DNA of 47,667 nucleotides from Streptomyces beihaiensis (GTDB taxonomy: Bacteria; Actinomycetota; Actinomycetes; Streptomycetales; Streptomycetaceae), in assembly GCF_026274175.1 (NCBI RefSeq), contig NZ_JAPHNL010000259.1, positions 1 to 47,667 on the forward strand, read 5' to 3'. Below are positions 31,272-41,977 of the stretch, piece after piece. Positions within the stretch are counted from its first letter, which is position 1. Each line of letters starts with the position of its first letter. The position numbers and the translations under genes are program-made. Under the pieces are notes generated by a model. The model was not told the origin of the DNA. It ran no database searches and worked only from the letters and a program-made list of their open reading frames with translations.

Positions 31272-33121
31272 GCCCCTGCCTTGGTGGCGTCGGGTGCCGT
31301 GGCGGCGCCGGTGGTGCTGTCGGGGAGGCTTTGTTGTTCGGGGATGTCGAGTTGTCCGGTGTCGTGGAACTCGAGCTGGCGGCGGCGGTTGGCGATGATG
31401 CCTTCGGGGCGGAAGCGCATGAGCAGGACGAGGGCGAGGCCGAAGGCGAGGAGCTCGTAGTTCTTGAGGAACTGGAGCTTTTCGGGGATGAGGTAGAGGA
31501 GGCTGGCGCCGAGGAGGGGTCCGCTGACGGTGCCCATGCCGCCGAGGACGACGGCGGCGAGGAGGAAGGCGGAGTTGGGCGGGGCGGCGCCGGCGAACAT
31601 GTAGGGCTGGGGGTTGACGCTGTAGTTGACGTGGGCCATGACCGTGCCGGAGAGGCCGGCGAGGGAGGCGCCGAGGGCGAAGGCGATGAGTTTGACGCGG
31701 AAGCCGTTGATGCCCATGGCGGTGGCGGCGGTCTCGTCTTCGCGGATGGCGATCCAGGAGCGGCCGATCCGGGAGTTGGAGGCGCGGGTGAAGACGAGGA
31801 CGACGATGGCTGTGAACAACAGCATCAGGAAGAAGTAGTTGGCGAATCGGCCGAGGGTGAAGGAGCCGAAGGTGTGGGCGTCGCCGAGGTTGAAGCCGAA
31901 GACCTTGAGGTCGGGGATGCGGGAGATGCCGTTGGGGCCGTTGGTGAGGTTGGGGCCCGAGGTGCCGTCCATGTTGTTGACGGCGAGGCGGAAGATCTCT
32001 CCGAAGCCGAGAGTGACGATGGCGAGGTAGTCGCCGCGCAGGCGGAGGGTGGGGGCGCCGATGAGAACGCCGAAGACGAGGGAGGCGGCCATGCCGGTGA
32101 GGGCGGCGGCCCAGAAGGGGAACTGGACGCCGGAGAAGCGGGAGAACTCGGAGCCTGAGACGAGGGCGGCTGCGTAGGCGCCGACGCCGAGGAAGGCGAC
32201 GTATCCGAGGTCGAGGAGTCCGGTGAGGCCGACGACGATGTTCAGGCCGAGGGCGACGGTGGCGAAGATGAGGATGTTGACGCCGAGGTTGGCGTTGTGG
32301 TCGTTGCTCTGGGTGAAGGGGAAGAGCGCGGCGGCGACGAAGGCGAGCACTGCGGAGAGTGCTTTGTGCCGGGTGGTGGCGTTGGTGAAGCGGTCGAGGG
32401 CGCCGGAATGATGCAGGGCGATGGCGGTGAGGGTGATGGCGATGAGGTAGCCGATGAACGTTTCGCTCGCGTTGTCGTCGGTACCGATGCCGTAGGTGAA
32501 GACGACCAGGCCGAGGGCGATGCCGACGGTGATGGTGAGGCGGTCGATCCAGGGTTCGGGGGTGCTGGTGGGGCGGGCCTGCGGTGGTTTGGCCAGGCGC
32601 AGTGTGTGCAGGGCGCGGTGGACGGGCGCGAGGGCGGGGCGTTCGGCCCAGTCGGGGGTGTGGAGGGAGTCGCGGGTGTTGCGGTGGAGGGGCAGGCCGA
32701 GGGCGCCGGTGGCGGTGATGAGGGCGCCGACCGCGGCGATGTAGCCGCCGGGGTCGAGGTTGACGAGTCCGCCGAGGTCGACGGCGATGGCGATGGCGGT
32801 GAACCAGACGACGCCGAAGGTGCCGAGTGCGGCGAGGGCGGTGGGGTTGTTGCTGCGGCTGGGGTTGAGGCGGGCCAGGGCGCCGCTCTTGTAGCCGGTG
32901 AGGGCGAGCAGGAGGGTGAGGGCGGCGGTGACGAGGGTGATGATCTGGAGACCCGCGGGGTAGCCGTAGACGGTGAGGTCGCCGGGGAATGCGGAGGTCC
33001 AGGTCCAGGAGAGGAAGGTGGAGGCGATGGTGATGAGGGCGCCCGCGGTGGTGAGGTGGCGGGCGGTGTTCGCGGGGAGCGGGACGACCGGGGTGGTCTC
33101 GGTGTTGGTCATGGTGGTCAC
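31268..33121 (-). CDS. livM: Branched-chain amino acid ABC transporter permease LivM with long N-terminal membrane extension
   Basis: 617 residues from GTG 33121, which overlaps the livH stop (GTGA); an ATG lies 9 bp inside. The LivM permease core is about residues 280-590, with LGLNIVVGLTGLLDLGYVAFL, LRGDYLAIVTLGFGEIFRL and SRIGRSWIAIREDETAATAMG. Ahead of it are about 270 residues with several hydrophobic helices (ITIASTFLSW, LQIITLVTAALTLLLALTG, IALGLVVFTYGIG and others) and a cytoplasm-like linker near 140-185. Ordinary LivM is about 320-430 residues. The extension may regulate or stabilise the complex; its function is unknown to me. The last 25 residues are polar. Confidence 0.93.
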   Translation of the reverse strand: MTTMTNTETTPVVPLPANTARHLTTAGALITIASTFLSWTWTSAFPGDLTVYGYPAGLQIITLVTAALTLLLALTGYKSGALARLNPSRSNNPTALAALGTFGVVWFTAIAIAVDLGGLVNLDPGGYIAAVGALITATGALGLPLHRNTRDSLHTPDWAERPALAPVHRALHTLRLAKPPQARPTSTPEPWIDRLTITVGIALGLVVFTYGIGTDDNASETFIGYLIAITLTAIALHHSGALDRFTNATTRHKALSAVLAFVAAALFPFTQSNDHNANLGVNILIFATVALGLNIVVGLTGLLDLGYVAFLGVGAYAAALVSGSEFSRFSGVQFPFWAAALTGMAASLVFGVLIGAPTLRLRGDYLAIVTLGFGEIFRLAVNNMDGTSGPNLTNGPNGISRIPDLKVFGFNLGDAHTFGSFTLGRFANYFFLMLLFTAIVVLVFTRASNSRIGRSWIAIREDETAATAMGINGFRVKLIAFALGASLAGLSGTVMAHVNYSVNPQPYMFAGAAPPNSAFLLAAVVLGGMGTVSGPLLGASLLYLIPEKLQFLKNYELLAFGLALVLLMRFRPEGIIANRRRQLEFHDTGQLDIPEQQSLPDSTTGAATAPDATKAGA

Positions 33122-34047
33122 GCCCTGTCCGCGACGCGTTCGCCGAGCAGACCTTGTGGTCTGAAGAGGAGTACGAGGATGAGGAGGACGAAGGCCCATA
33201 CGGAGGACCAGCCTTGGCCGCCGAGTTGGTGCATGCCGGGGACGTCGGAGATGTATGCCGTGGCCATGGCTTCGGCGAGGCCGAGGACGAGGCCGCCGAG
33301 CATGGCGCCGTAGATGTTGCCGATGCCGCCGAGCACGGCGGCGGTGAAGGCTTTGAGTCCGGCGATGAAGCCCATGTCGTATTCGACGCTGCCGTAGCGC
33401 AGGCCGTAGGCGACGCCGGCGACGGCGGCGAAGAGCCCGCCGATGGCGAAGGCGATGACGATGATGCGGTTGGTGTCGATGCCCATGAGCTGGGCGGTGT
33501 CCGGGTCCTGGGCGGTGGCCTGCATGGCGCGGCCGGTGCGGGAGAGGCGGACGAAGAAGGCGAGGGCCGCCATGCACAGAGGGGCGGCGACGATGACGAA
33601 GATGTCGCCGCTCTGGATGGTGATGGAGCCGATGTGGTAGGGCCCGAAGGCGAGTTGGGGGAAGACGCGGGCGGACTTGGCGTCGGGGTACCAGTTGAAG
33701 ACGGCCTGCTGGAGGGCGAGGGAGAGGCCGATGGCGGTGATGAGAGGGGCCAGGCGTGGGGCGCCGCGCAGGGGACGGTAGGCGAAGCGTTCCGCTCCGA
33801 CGCCGATGAGGACGGAGACGAGGGCTCCGCCGGCGAGCATGAGGGGGAGGGCTATCCACATGGATATGCCGTGGGGCAGGGCTAGGTAGACCGTGAGTGC
33901 GCCGAAGCCGCCGGTCATGAAGATCTCGCCGTGGGCGAAGTTGATGAGCTGGACGATGCCGTACACCATCGTGTAGCCGATGGCGATCAGCCCGTACATC
34001 GAGCCGAGGAACAGCCCGTTGGCCAGCTGCTGCGGCAGGGTGTTCAC
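33118..34047 (-). CDS. livH: Branched-chain amino acid ABC transporter permease LivH
   Basis: 309 residues from GTG 34047, beginning NTLPQQLANGLFLGSMYGLIAIGYTMVYG, the classic LivH N terminus. It has about eight hydrophobic helices, the inner-face coupling segment MQATAQDPDTAQLMGID, and ends LLFRPQGLLGERVADRA. It forms the membrane channel with LivM. It follows livK after a 107-bp gap containing a very strong hairpin, and is translationally coupled to livM. Confidence 0.95.
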   Translation of the reverse strand: MNTLPQQLANGLFLGSMYGLIAIGYTMVYGIVQLINFAHGEIFMTGGFGALTVYLALPHGISMWIALPLMLAGGALVSVLIGVGAERFAYRPLRGAPRLAPLITAIGLSLALQQAVFNWYPDAKSARVFPQLAFGPYHIGSITIQSGDIFVIVAAPLCMAALAFFVRLSRTGRAMQATAQDPDTAQLMGIDTNRIIVIAFAIGGLFAAVAGVAYGLRYGSVEYDMGFIAGLKAFTAAVLGGIGNIYGAMLGGLVLGLAEAMATAYISDVPGMHQLGGQGWSSVWAFVLLILVLLFRPQGLLGERVADRA

Positions 34048-34085
34048 CGCGTGGCCTCCGTGTGGTGGGAGTTTTCGGGTGTGGC

Positions 34086-34123
34086 GGGCCGCGCGGTGAC
34101 CCGGTGAGGGTCCCGCGCGGCCC
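34086..34123 (-). promoter_or_regulatory. Intercistronic hairpin between livK and livH
   Basis: An 11-bp GC stem, GGGCCGCGCGG (34086-34096) and its complement (34113-34123), continues through a small internal loop into ACCC/GGGT around a GGTGA loop. With no T-tract it probably acts as a partial terminator or 3'-end stabiliser, letting the binding protein be made in excess over the permeases, as in other binding-protein operons. Confidence 0.6.
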
Positions 34124-34154
34124 TGGTGCGCTGTGGCGCCGGGGTGTTCCTGGG

Positions 34155-35387
34155 TCAGTTGCTGGGGTTGAAGGTGCCGCTCTTGACGGACTTCCACTTG
34201 CCGTTGACGACCTGGTACACGGTGAGCTGCTTGTTGGTGGTGTCGCCGAACTTGTCGAAGGAGAGCTGGCCGGACAGGCCCTGGAAGTTGGTCTTCTGGA
34301 CGGCGTCGACGACCTGCTGGCGGGCGTCGGCGGGGAGCTTGCCGTCCTTCGCGACCTGGGCGACGGCCTTGATGATGGCGGTGGTGGCGTCGTAGGAGTA
34401 CGCGCCGTAGGCGCCGTAGTCGCCGGGGTACTTCTTGGCCTTGTAGGTGGCGACGAAGTCCTTGGCGGCGGGGAGGGTGTCGACGGGGACGCCGATGGAG
34501 GTGGCGAGGTCGCCCTCGGCCGCCTTGCCGGCGGTCTTGATGTAGGTGGTGGCGAACATGCCGTCGCCGCCGAAGAGCGGGATCTTGGCGCCGGAGTCCT
34601 TGAGCTGCTTGGTGAGGACCTGGGACTCGTCGTACTGGCCGCCGTAGTAGAGCAGGTCGGCGCCGGAGTTCTTGATCTTGGTGACGAGGGTGGCGAAGTC
34701 GCGGTCGCCGACGTTGATGTGGTCGGTTCCGGCGATCTTGCCGCCTGCCTTGGTGAAGCCCTTGATGAAGAGCTTGGCGAGGCCGGCGCCGTAGGTCTGC
34801 TTGTCGTCGACGACGAAGACCTTGCGCTTCTTGAGGGTGTTGTACGCGTAGTCGGCTGCGAAGCCGCCCTGCATGGCGTCGGTCGTGGCGGTGCGGAAGT
34901 AGGTCTTGTACGGGCGGACCGGGTTGGTCTGCCAGTTCTTGCCCATGGTGAGTTCGGGCGAGGTGTTGGAGGGGGAGATCTCCACGAGGTTCGCCGTGTC
35001 GAAGACCTGCTGCATCTGTGTGGCGACGCCGGAGTTGAGGGGGCCGACGACGCCGAGGACGCTCTTGTCGGCGACGAAGGCGGTGGCGTTCTGCTGGCCG
35101 GTGGCGGGCAGGGCCTTGTCGTCCTTGGCGGAGAGCTTGAAGGTGACGCCGGGGACGGTCTTGTTCTTGTTGGCGTTGTCGATGGCGATCTGGGCGCCGT
35201 ACTGGATGCCGAGGCCGGTGGCGGAGTTCTGGCCGGTGAGGGGTGCGTCGACGCCGATGGTGACGGTGGTGTTGCCGCCGCCGCCCTTGTTGCTGTTGTT
35301 GTCGCGCGACCCGCAAGCGGTGAGCGTGAGCGCGCCCGTGGTGAGCGCGGTGGTGAGTATGAGCAGAGAACGGTGACGCACGATCAT
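34155..35387 (-). CDS. livK: Branched-chain amino acid ABC transporter substrate-binding lipoprotein LivK
   Basis: 410 residues, ATG 35387 with AGGGAGAGG immediately upstream. A lipoprotein signal ends LTLTAC with lipidated Cys25, followed by a Gly/Asn/Ser linker and the periplasmic-binding fold of the Leu/Ile/Val type (TTVTIGVDAPLTGQNSATGL at its start, LLYYGGQYDESQVL in the middle). It captures branched-chain or related amino acids outside the membrane and delivers them to LivHMGF. It is the first gene of the operon. Confidence 0.94.
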   Translation of the reverse strand: MIVRHRSLLILTTALTTGALTLTACGSRDNNSNKGGGGNTTVTIGVDAPLTGQNSATGLGIQYGAQIAIDNANKNKTVPGVTFKLSAKDDKALPATGQQNATAFVADKSVLGVVGPLNSGVATQMQQVFDTANLVEISPSNTSPELTMGKNWQTNPVRPYKTYFRTATTDAMQGGFAADYAYNTLKKRKVFVVDDKQTYGAGLAKLFIKGFTKAGGKIAGTDHINVGDRDFATLVTKIKNSGADLLYYGGQYDESQVLTKQLKDSGAKIPLFGGDGMFATTYIKTAGKAAEGDLATSIGVPVDTLPAAKDFVATYKAKKYPGDYGAYGAYSYDATTAIIKAVAQVAKDGKLPADARQQVVDAVQKTNFQGLSGQLSFDKFGDTTNKQLTVYQVVNGKWKSVKSGTFNPSN

Positions 35388-35864
35388 TCCTCTCCCTGGC
35401 GCGGCCCCTGGTCGGGGCCGTGTGTCTCGCCGGGCCGTACTGGGGTGGTACAGGGGCCGTGCAAGTGACGCGCCCGGCGGCGCGGTGACTGGCCGTGACT
35501 ATAAGCTCAGGCCGCAGGGAGGGAGACGACCCGGTGGAGGATGTGACGCTCTTGTTATGACGGCGTGTGCCCGGCGCGCGTCCGGTGGGGCGAAGTGTGG
35601 ACGATTGGGGCGTATGCATGCCGTGGCGCTGTGTTCGCATAGTGCGAATGCCCAGTTCCGCTCGGGGACTTGAAGTGATCTTGGTCCGTGGTCGGCGGCT
35701 GGAAGGACATGTCGCGGGGTGCGGGGCCGGGCCCGGCCGGGCGGTACGGGGGTGCGGTGCGAGGGGGCGGCGTCGCGTTGCGGCGGTGGTAACCGAGTGT
35801 TACATCCGTGTGAGATTGTCGGCGGCGCGTGACCCTCGCGTGGTGGCGCCGCCGACGGCCGCTG
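35388..35864. promoter_or_regulatory. livK upstream region with two dyads and a candidate -10
   Basis: This 477-bp gap has no convincing gene. On the livK strand, TATAGT (35503-35498) is a good -10 about 110 bp before the start, followed by a leader hairpin (GGCCCC/GGGGCC, about 35403-35419). Further upstream are a perfect 15-bp palindrome TTCGCA-TAG-TGCGAA (35634-35648) and the inverted repeat GTAAC-N5-GTTAC (35789-35803). These are plausible regulator sites for livK; I cannot assign the proteins. Confidence 0.5.
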
Positions 35865-36332
35865 TCACTTCGGCGGGGTGGGCGCGTCCTTGAGCATGCA
35901 GGTCAGGCGGGCGGTGCAGACCCGCTTGTCCTGTTCGTCGGTGATGACGATCTCGTACGTGGCGGTGGAGCGGCCGCGGTGGACGGGTGTGGCGACTCCG
36001 GTGACGAGGCCGGAGCGGGCGCCGCGGTGGTGGGTGCAGTTGAGGTCGACGCCGACGGCGAGCTTGGTACTGCCGCCATGGAGCATGGCGCCGACGGAGC
36101 CGAGGGTCTCGGCGAGGACGGCGGAGGCGCCGCCGTGCAGCAGGCCGTAGGGCTGGGTGTTGCCCTCGACGGGCATGGTGCCGACGACGCGGTCGGCCGC
36201 GGCCTCCTTGACCTCGATGCCCATGCGGGTGCCGAGGTGCCCGGCGGAGAACAGGGCGGGCAGGTCGACGCCGAGCGCCGAGTACTCGTCGATGACCTCT
36301 TGCGGGAACTTCACGTGGTGCTGCTCGCCCAT
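35865..36332 (-). CDS. Hotdog-fold thioesterase, PaaI-like
   Basis: 155 residues. The hotdog signature GLLHGGASAVLAETLGSVGA lies near residues 63-82, with the catalytic-region Glu in AETLG, and the second strand pair VDLNCTHHRGARSGLVTG after it. Such proteins hydrolyse aryl- or acyl-CoA esters in the cytoplasm as tetramers. It stands in its own unit between livK and the oxidoreductase gene. A 16-bp dyad (36378-36393) lies about 50 bp upstream of its start. Confidence 0.87.
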   Translation of the reverse strand: MGEQHHVKFPQEVIDEYSALGVDLPALFSAGHLGTRMGIEVKEAAADRVVGTMPVEGNTQPYGLLHGGASAVLAETLGSVGAMLHGGSTKLAVGVDLNCTHHRGARSGLVTGVATPVHRGRSTATYEIVITDEQDKRVCTARLTCMLKDAPTPPK

Positions 36333-36377
36333 GGGCTCCGGCTCCGTCCGTCGTGGGTGCTGGTTCTTCGGACCTCG

Positions 36378-36389
36378 CTGAGCAAACGC

Positions 36390-36393
<4 letters not shown>
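36378..36393. promoter_or_regulatory. Dyad CTGAGC-N4-GCTCAG at the oxidoreductase/thioesterase junction
   Basis: Perfect 6-bp arms around AAAC overlap the stop codon of the upstream oxidoreductase gene and precede the thioesterase start by about 45 bp. With a short stem and no T-tract, an operator for the thioesterase promoter (a TetR-like half-site pattern) is more likely than a terminator. Confidence 0.45.
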
Positions 36394-38744
<2,351 letters not shown>

Positions 38745-38822
38745 GGCGTGCTCCCCTTCGAGCGGGCCGTGCGGGTGGGGCGGTGCTTGCTGTGTGTTAC
38801 ATCCTCGATCCTCGCACGGACG

Positions 38823-38868
38823 ACTGACAGCGGCCCGGTCCGGTCGGCGCGTGGGCGGCGCTGTCAGT
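38823..38868. promoter_or_regulatory. 10-bp inverted repeat upstream of polA
   Basis: ACTGACAGCG (38823-38832) and CGCTGTCAGT (38859-38868) are exact complements separated by 26 bases, in the divergent gap between the oxidoreductase and polA. The near arm ends 22 bp before the polA start. It may be a paired operator or an RNA-level structure in a longer transcript. Confidence 0.5.
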
Positions 38869-38890
38869 GGGGCGTGGCAGGATCGGGGGC

Positions 38891-41674
38891 GTGGCAGAGA
38901 AAGCAGCGAAGAAGACGACGGCGCCGAAGAAGACGACGGCGGTGAAAGCGGCGCAGGGGCCCGCGGCGAAGGCGGCCGGCGGTGGCGAGGGCGGCCGCCC
39001 TCGCCTGATGCTCATGGACGGGCACTCGCTGGCGTACCGGGCGTTCTTCGCGCTGCCCGCGGAGAATTTCACGACGGCGACGGGCCAGCCGACGAACGCG
39101 TTCTACGGGTTCGCGTCGATGCTGGCGAACACGCTGCGCGACGAGGCGCCCACGCACTTCGCGGTGGCGTTCGACGTGTCGCGCAAGACGTGGCGCTCGC
39201 AGGAGTTCTCCGACTACAAGGCGAACCGGTCGAAGACGCCCGACGAGTTCAAGGGCCAGGTCGAGCTGATCGGCGAGCTGCTCGACGCGATGCACGCGCC
39301 GCGTTTCGCCGTGGAGGGGTTCGAGGCCGACGACGTCATCGCCACGCTCGCCACGCAGGCGGAGGCGGCCGGGTTCGAGGTCCTGGTGGTCACGGGTGAC
39401 CGGGACTCCTTCCAGCTGGTCTCCGACCATGTGACCGTGTTGTACCCGACCAAGGGTGTCTCCGAGCTGACGCGGTTCACGCCGCAGAAGGTCCAGGAGA
39501 AGTACGGGCTGTCCCCGGCCCAGTACCCGGACTTCGCGGCGCTGCGCGGCGACCCGTCGGACAATCTGCCGGGCATCCCGGGCGTCGGCGAGAAGACGGC
39601 TGCCAAGTGGATCAACCAGTTCGGTTCGTTCGCGGAACTGGTGGAGCGGGCCGACGAGGTCAAGGGCAAGGCGGGGCAGAACTTCCGCGACCACCTGGAG
39701 GCCGTGAAGCTGAACCGCCGGCTGACCGAGATGGTGCGCGACGTCGAGCTGGCGAAGACGGTCGAGGACCTGGCGCGTGAGGCGTACGACCGCAAGGCGG
39801 TCACGATGATCCTGGACACCCTTGAGATCCGTAACCCGTCACTGCGCGAGCGGCTGTTCGCCGTCGACCCGGGCGCCGAGGAGGGCGAGGAGAGCCCGGT
39901 GGAGCCGGGTGTGCGGCTGGACGGGGCGGTGCTCGGCACGGGTGAGGTGGCGCCGTGGCTGGCCGAGCACGGCAAGCAGGTGCTGGGCCTGGCGAGCGTC
40001 GACACCTGGTCGCTCGGTGCGGGTTCGGTGACCGAGGTGGCGCTCGCCGCCGCCGGGGGAGCGGCCGCCTGGTTCGACCCGTCGACGCTGGACGAGGCCG
40101 ACGAGAAGGCGTTCGCCGTGTGGCTGGCCGACGCGAAGAAGCCGAAGGTGCTGCACAACGCCAAGGCTGTGATGCGGGTCTTCGCCGAGCACGGCTGGCG
40201 CGTCGAGGGCGTCACCATGGACACGGCGCTGGCCGCGTACCTGGTCAAGCCCGGTCGCCGTTCGTTCGCGCTCGACGCGCTGTCCCTCGAGTACCTGGGC
40301 CGCGAGCTGGCCCCCGCCCCGGCCGACGGGCAGCTGGCGTTCGGCACGGAGGAGGACGAACAGGCCGAGGCGGACGCGCTCATGGTGCAGGCCCGCGCGA
40401 TCCTCGACCTGGGTGAGGCGTTCGGCGAGCGGCTCAAGGAGGTCGGCGCGGCGGATCTCCTCACCGACATCGAACTGCCCACCTCGGCGCTGCTCGCCCG
40501 GATGGAGCGGCACGGCATCGCCGCGGACCGCGCCCATCTGGAGTCGATGGAGCAGATGTTCGCGGGCGCCGTGCAGCAGGCCGTGAAGGAGGCGCACGCC
40601 TCGGTGGGCCACGAGTTCAACCTCGGCTCGCCCAAGCAGCTCCAGGAGGTCTTCTTCGGCGAGCTCGACCTGCCCAAGACGAAGAAGACGAAGACCGGTT
40701 ACACGACGGACGCGGACGCGTTGGCCTGGCTGGCCACGCAGACCGACCACGAGCTGCCCGTGATCATGCTGCGCCACCGCGAGCAGGCCAAGCTGCGGGT
40801 CACGGTCGAGGGCCTGATCAAGACGATCGCGGCGGACGGCCGCATCCACACGACGTTCAACCAGACGGTCGCGGCGACCGGCCGCCTGTCGTCGACCGAA
40901 CCGAACCTGCAGAACATCCCGGTCCGTACCGACGAGGGCCGGGCGATCCGCCAGGGCTTCGTCGTCGGCGAGGGCTTCGAGTCGCTGATGACGGCCGACT
41001 ACAGCCAGATCGAACTGCGCGTCATGGCGCACCTGTCTCAGGACGAGGGCCTCATCGAGGCGTTCACCTCCGGCGAGGACCTGCACACGACGGTCGCCTC
41101 GCAGGTGTTCGGGGTCTCCAGGGGCGCGGTCGACGCGGAGATGCGCCGCAAGATCAAAGCGATGTCGTACGGGCTGGCGTACGGCCTGTCCGCGTTCGGT
41201 CTCTCGCAGCAGCTGAACATCGAGGCGGCCGAGGCGCGTGCCCTGATGGACACGTACTTCGAGCGGTTCGGCGGGGTGCGCGACTACCTGCGCCGCGCCG
41301 TCGACGAGGCCCGTGCCACGGGGTACACGGAGACGATGCTGGGCCGCCGCCGCTATCTGCCGGATCTCAACTCGGACAACCGTCAGCGCCGCGAGATGGC
41401 TGAGCGCATGGCGCTCAACGCGCCGATCCAGGGCACGGCGGCGGACATCGTGAAGATCGCGATGCTCCAAGTCGACCGGGCACTGTCCGAGGAGAAGCGG
41501 GCCTCCCGGCTGCTGCTCCAGGTCCACGACGAAGTCGTCCTGGAGATCGCGCCGGGCGAGGCCGACGCCGTGGAGGAGCTGGTCCGCCGCGAGATGGCGG
41601 GTGCCGTGCAGCTGCGGGCGCCGCTCGACGTCTCGGTGGGTGTGGGCCCGGACTGGAAGTCGGCGGCGCACTGA
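38891..41674 (+). CDS. polA: DNA polymerase I
   Basis: 927 residues from GTG 38891. A basic Lys/Ala-rich leader of about 38 residues precedes RPRLMLMDGHSLAYRAFFALP, the start of the 5'-3' exonuclease domain (to about 305, with GDPSDNLPGIPGVGEKTA). The middle domain (about 320-510) lacks the acidic residues of an active 3'-5' proofreading site, as usual in actinobacteria. The polymerase domain has motif A DYSQIELRVMAHLS, motif B RRKIKAMSYGLAYGLSAFGL and motif C LLLQVHDEVVLEI. It fills gaps after primer removal and excision repair. No Shine-Dalgarno is evident; CAGGAT 7 bp before the GTG may be a -10. A hairpin terminator follows (41719-41749). Confidence 0.96.
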   Translation: MAEKAAKKTTAPKKTTAVKAAQGPAAKAAGGGEGGRPRLMLMDGHSLAYRAFFALPAENFTTATGQPTNAFYGFASMLANTLRDEAPTHFAVAFDVSRKTWRSQEFSDYKANRSKTPDEFKGQVELIGELLDAMHAPRFAVEGFEADDVIATLATQAEAAGFEVLVVTGDRDSFQLVSDHVTVLYPTKGVSELTRFTPQKVQEKYGLSPAQYPDFAALRGDPSDNLPGIPGVGEKTAAKWINQFGSFAELVERADEVKGKAGQNFRDHLEAVKLNRRLTEMVRDVELAKTVEDLAREAYDRKAVTMILDTLEIRNPSLRERLFAVDPGAEEGEESPVEPGVRLDGAVLGTGEVAPWLAEHGKQVLGLASVDTWSLGAGSVTEVALAAAGGAAAWFDPSTLDEADEKAFAVWLADAKKPKVLHNAKAVMRVFAEHGWRVEGVTMDTALAAYLVKPGRRSFALDALSLEYLGRELAPAPADGQLAFGTEEDEQAEADALMVQARAILDLGEAFGERLKEVGAADLLTDIELPTSALLARMERHGIAADRAHLESMEQMFAGAVQQAVKEAHASVGHEFNLGSPKQLQEVFFGELDLPKTKKTKTGYTTDADALAWLATQTDHELPVIMLRHREQAKLRVTVEGLIKTIAADGRIHTTFNQTVAATGRLSSTEPNLQNIPVRTDEGRAIRQGFVVGEGFESLMTADYSQIELRVMAHLSQDEGLIEAFTSGEDLHTTVASQVFGVSRGAVDAEMRRKIKAMSYGLAYGLSAFGLSQQLNIEAAEARALMDTYFERFGGVRDYLRRAVDEARATGYTETMLGRRRYLPDLNSDNRQRREMAERMALNAPIQGTAADIVKIAMLQVDRALSEEKRASRLLLQVHDEVVLEIAPGEADAVEELVRREMAGAVQLRAPLDVSVGVGPDWKSAAH

Positions 41675-41718
41675 CGCCCGAGCCGGCAGCCACCGCGGCA
41701 GGCCGGTGCGGCAGGGCC

Positions 41719-41749
41719 AAGGAGCGGAACCGGTGCGGTTTTGCTCCTT
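41719..41749 (+). terminator. polA terminator hairpin
   Basis: AAGGAGCGGAACC (41719-41731) and GGTTTTGCTCCTT (41737-41749) form a 13-bp stem with two G-U pairs and a 5-base loop, 45 bp after the polA stop. It has no T-tract. Confidence 0.7.
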
Positions 41750-41768
41750 CCTCACGGTTGCCACACCG

Positions 41769-41797
41769 TTGCGACCAACGGCCGTCATCAATATGAA
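41769..41797 (+). promoter_or_regulatory. Promoter of the lytic transglycosylase gene
   Basis: TTGCGA (41769-41774), 17 bp, then TATGAA (41792-41797) is a good housekeeping-type promoter, right after the polA terminator. It predicts a leader of about 175 bases before ATG 41978; I looked for the c-di-AMP (ydaO-type) riboswitch often found before Streptomyces wall hydrolases and do not see it. The leader shows short hairpins only. Confidence 0.65.
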
Positions 41798-41977
41798 CAA
41801 TCGGCCGAAAGCGGACCCGAACGGGTGTCTGTGAGCCGGAAGTTGTCGTAGGGTTCGGCGGGGTCCGTGCGCTGGGGAGCGTGCGGCGGGCAGGCTCCAG
41901 GACCTGGGGCGAGCCGAGTGGATGGCCACGACACGTGTGGACGCGCCACTACAACTGATGCGGGAGGGGTACGCGGC

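Noticed and set aside
35567-35893. A 108-codon plus-strand open frame upstream of livK
   Set aside because: No ribosome site, no recognisable protein pattern, runs into the thioesterase gene on the other strand; typical GC-rich chance frame.
41804-41977. c-di-AMP (ydaO-type) riboswitch before the wall hydrolase
   Set aside because: The leader lacks the conserved core I would expect; only ordinary short hairpins are visible.
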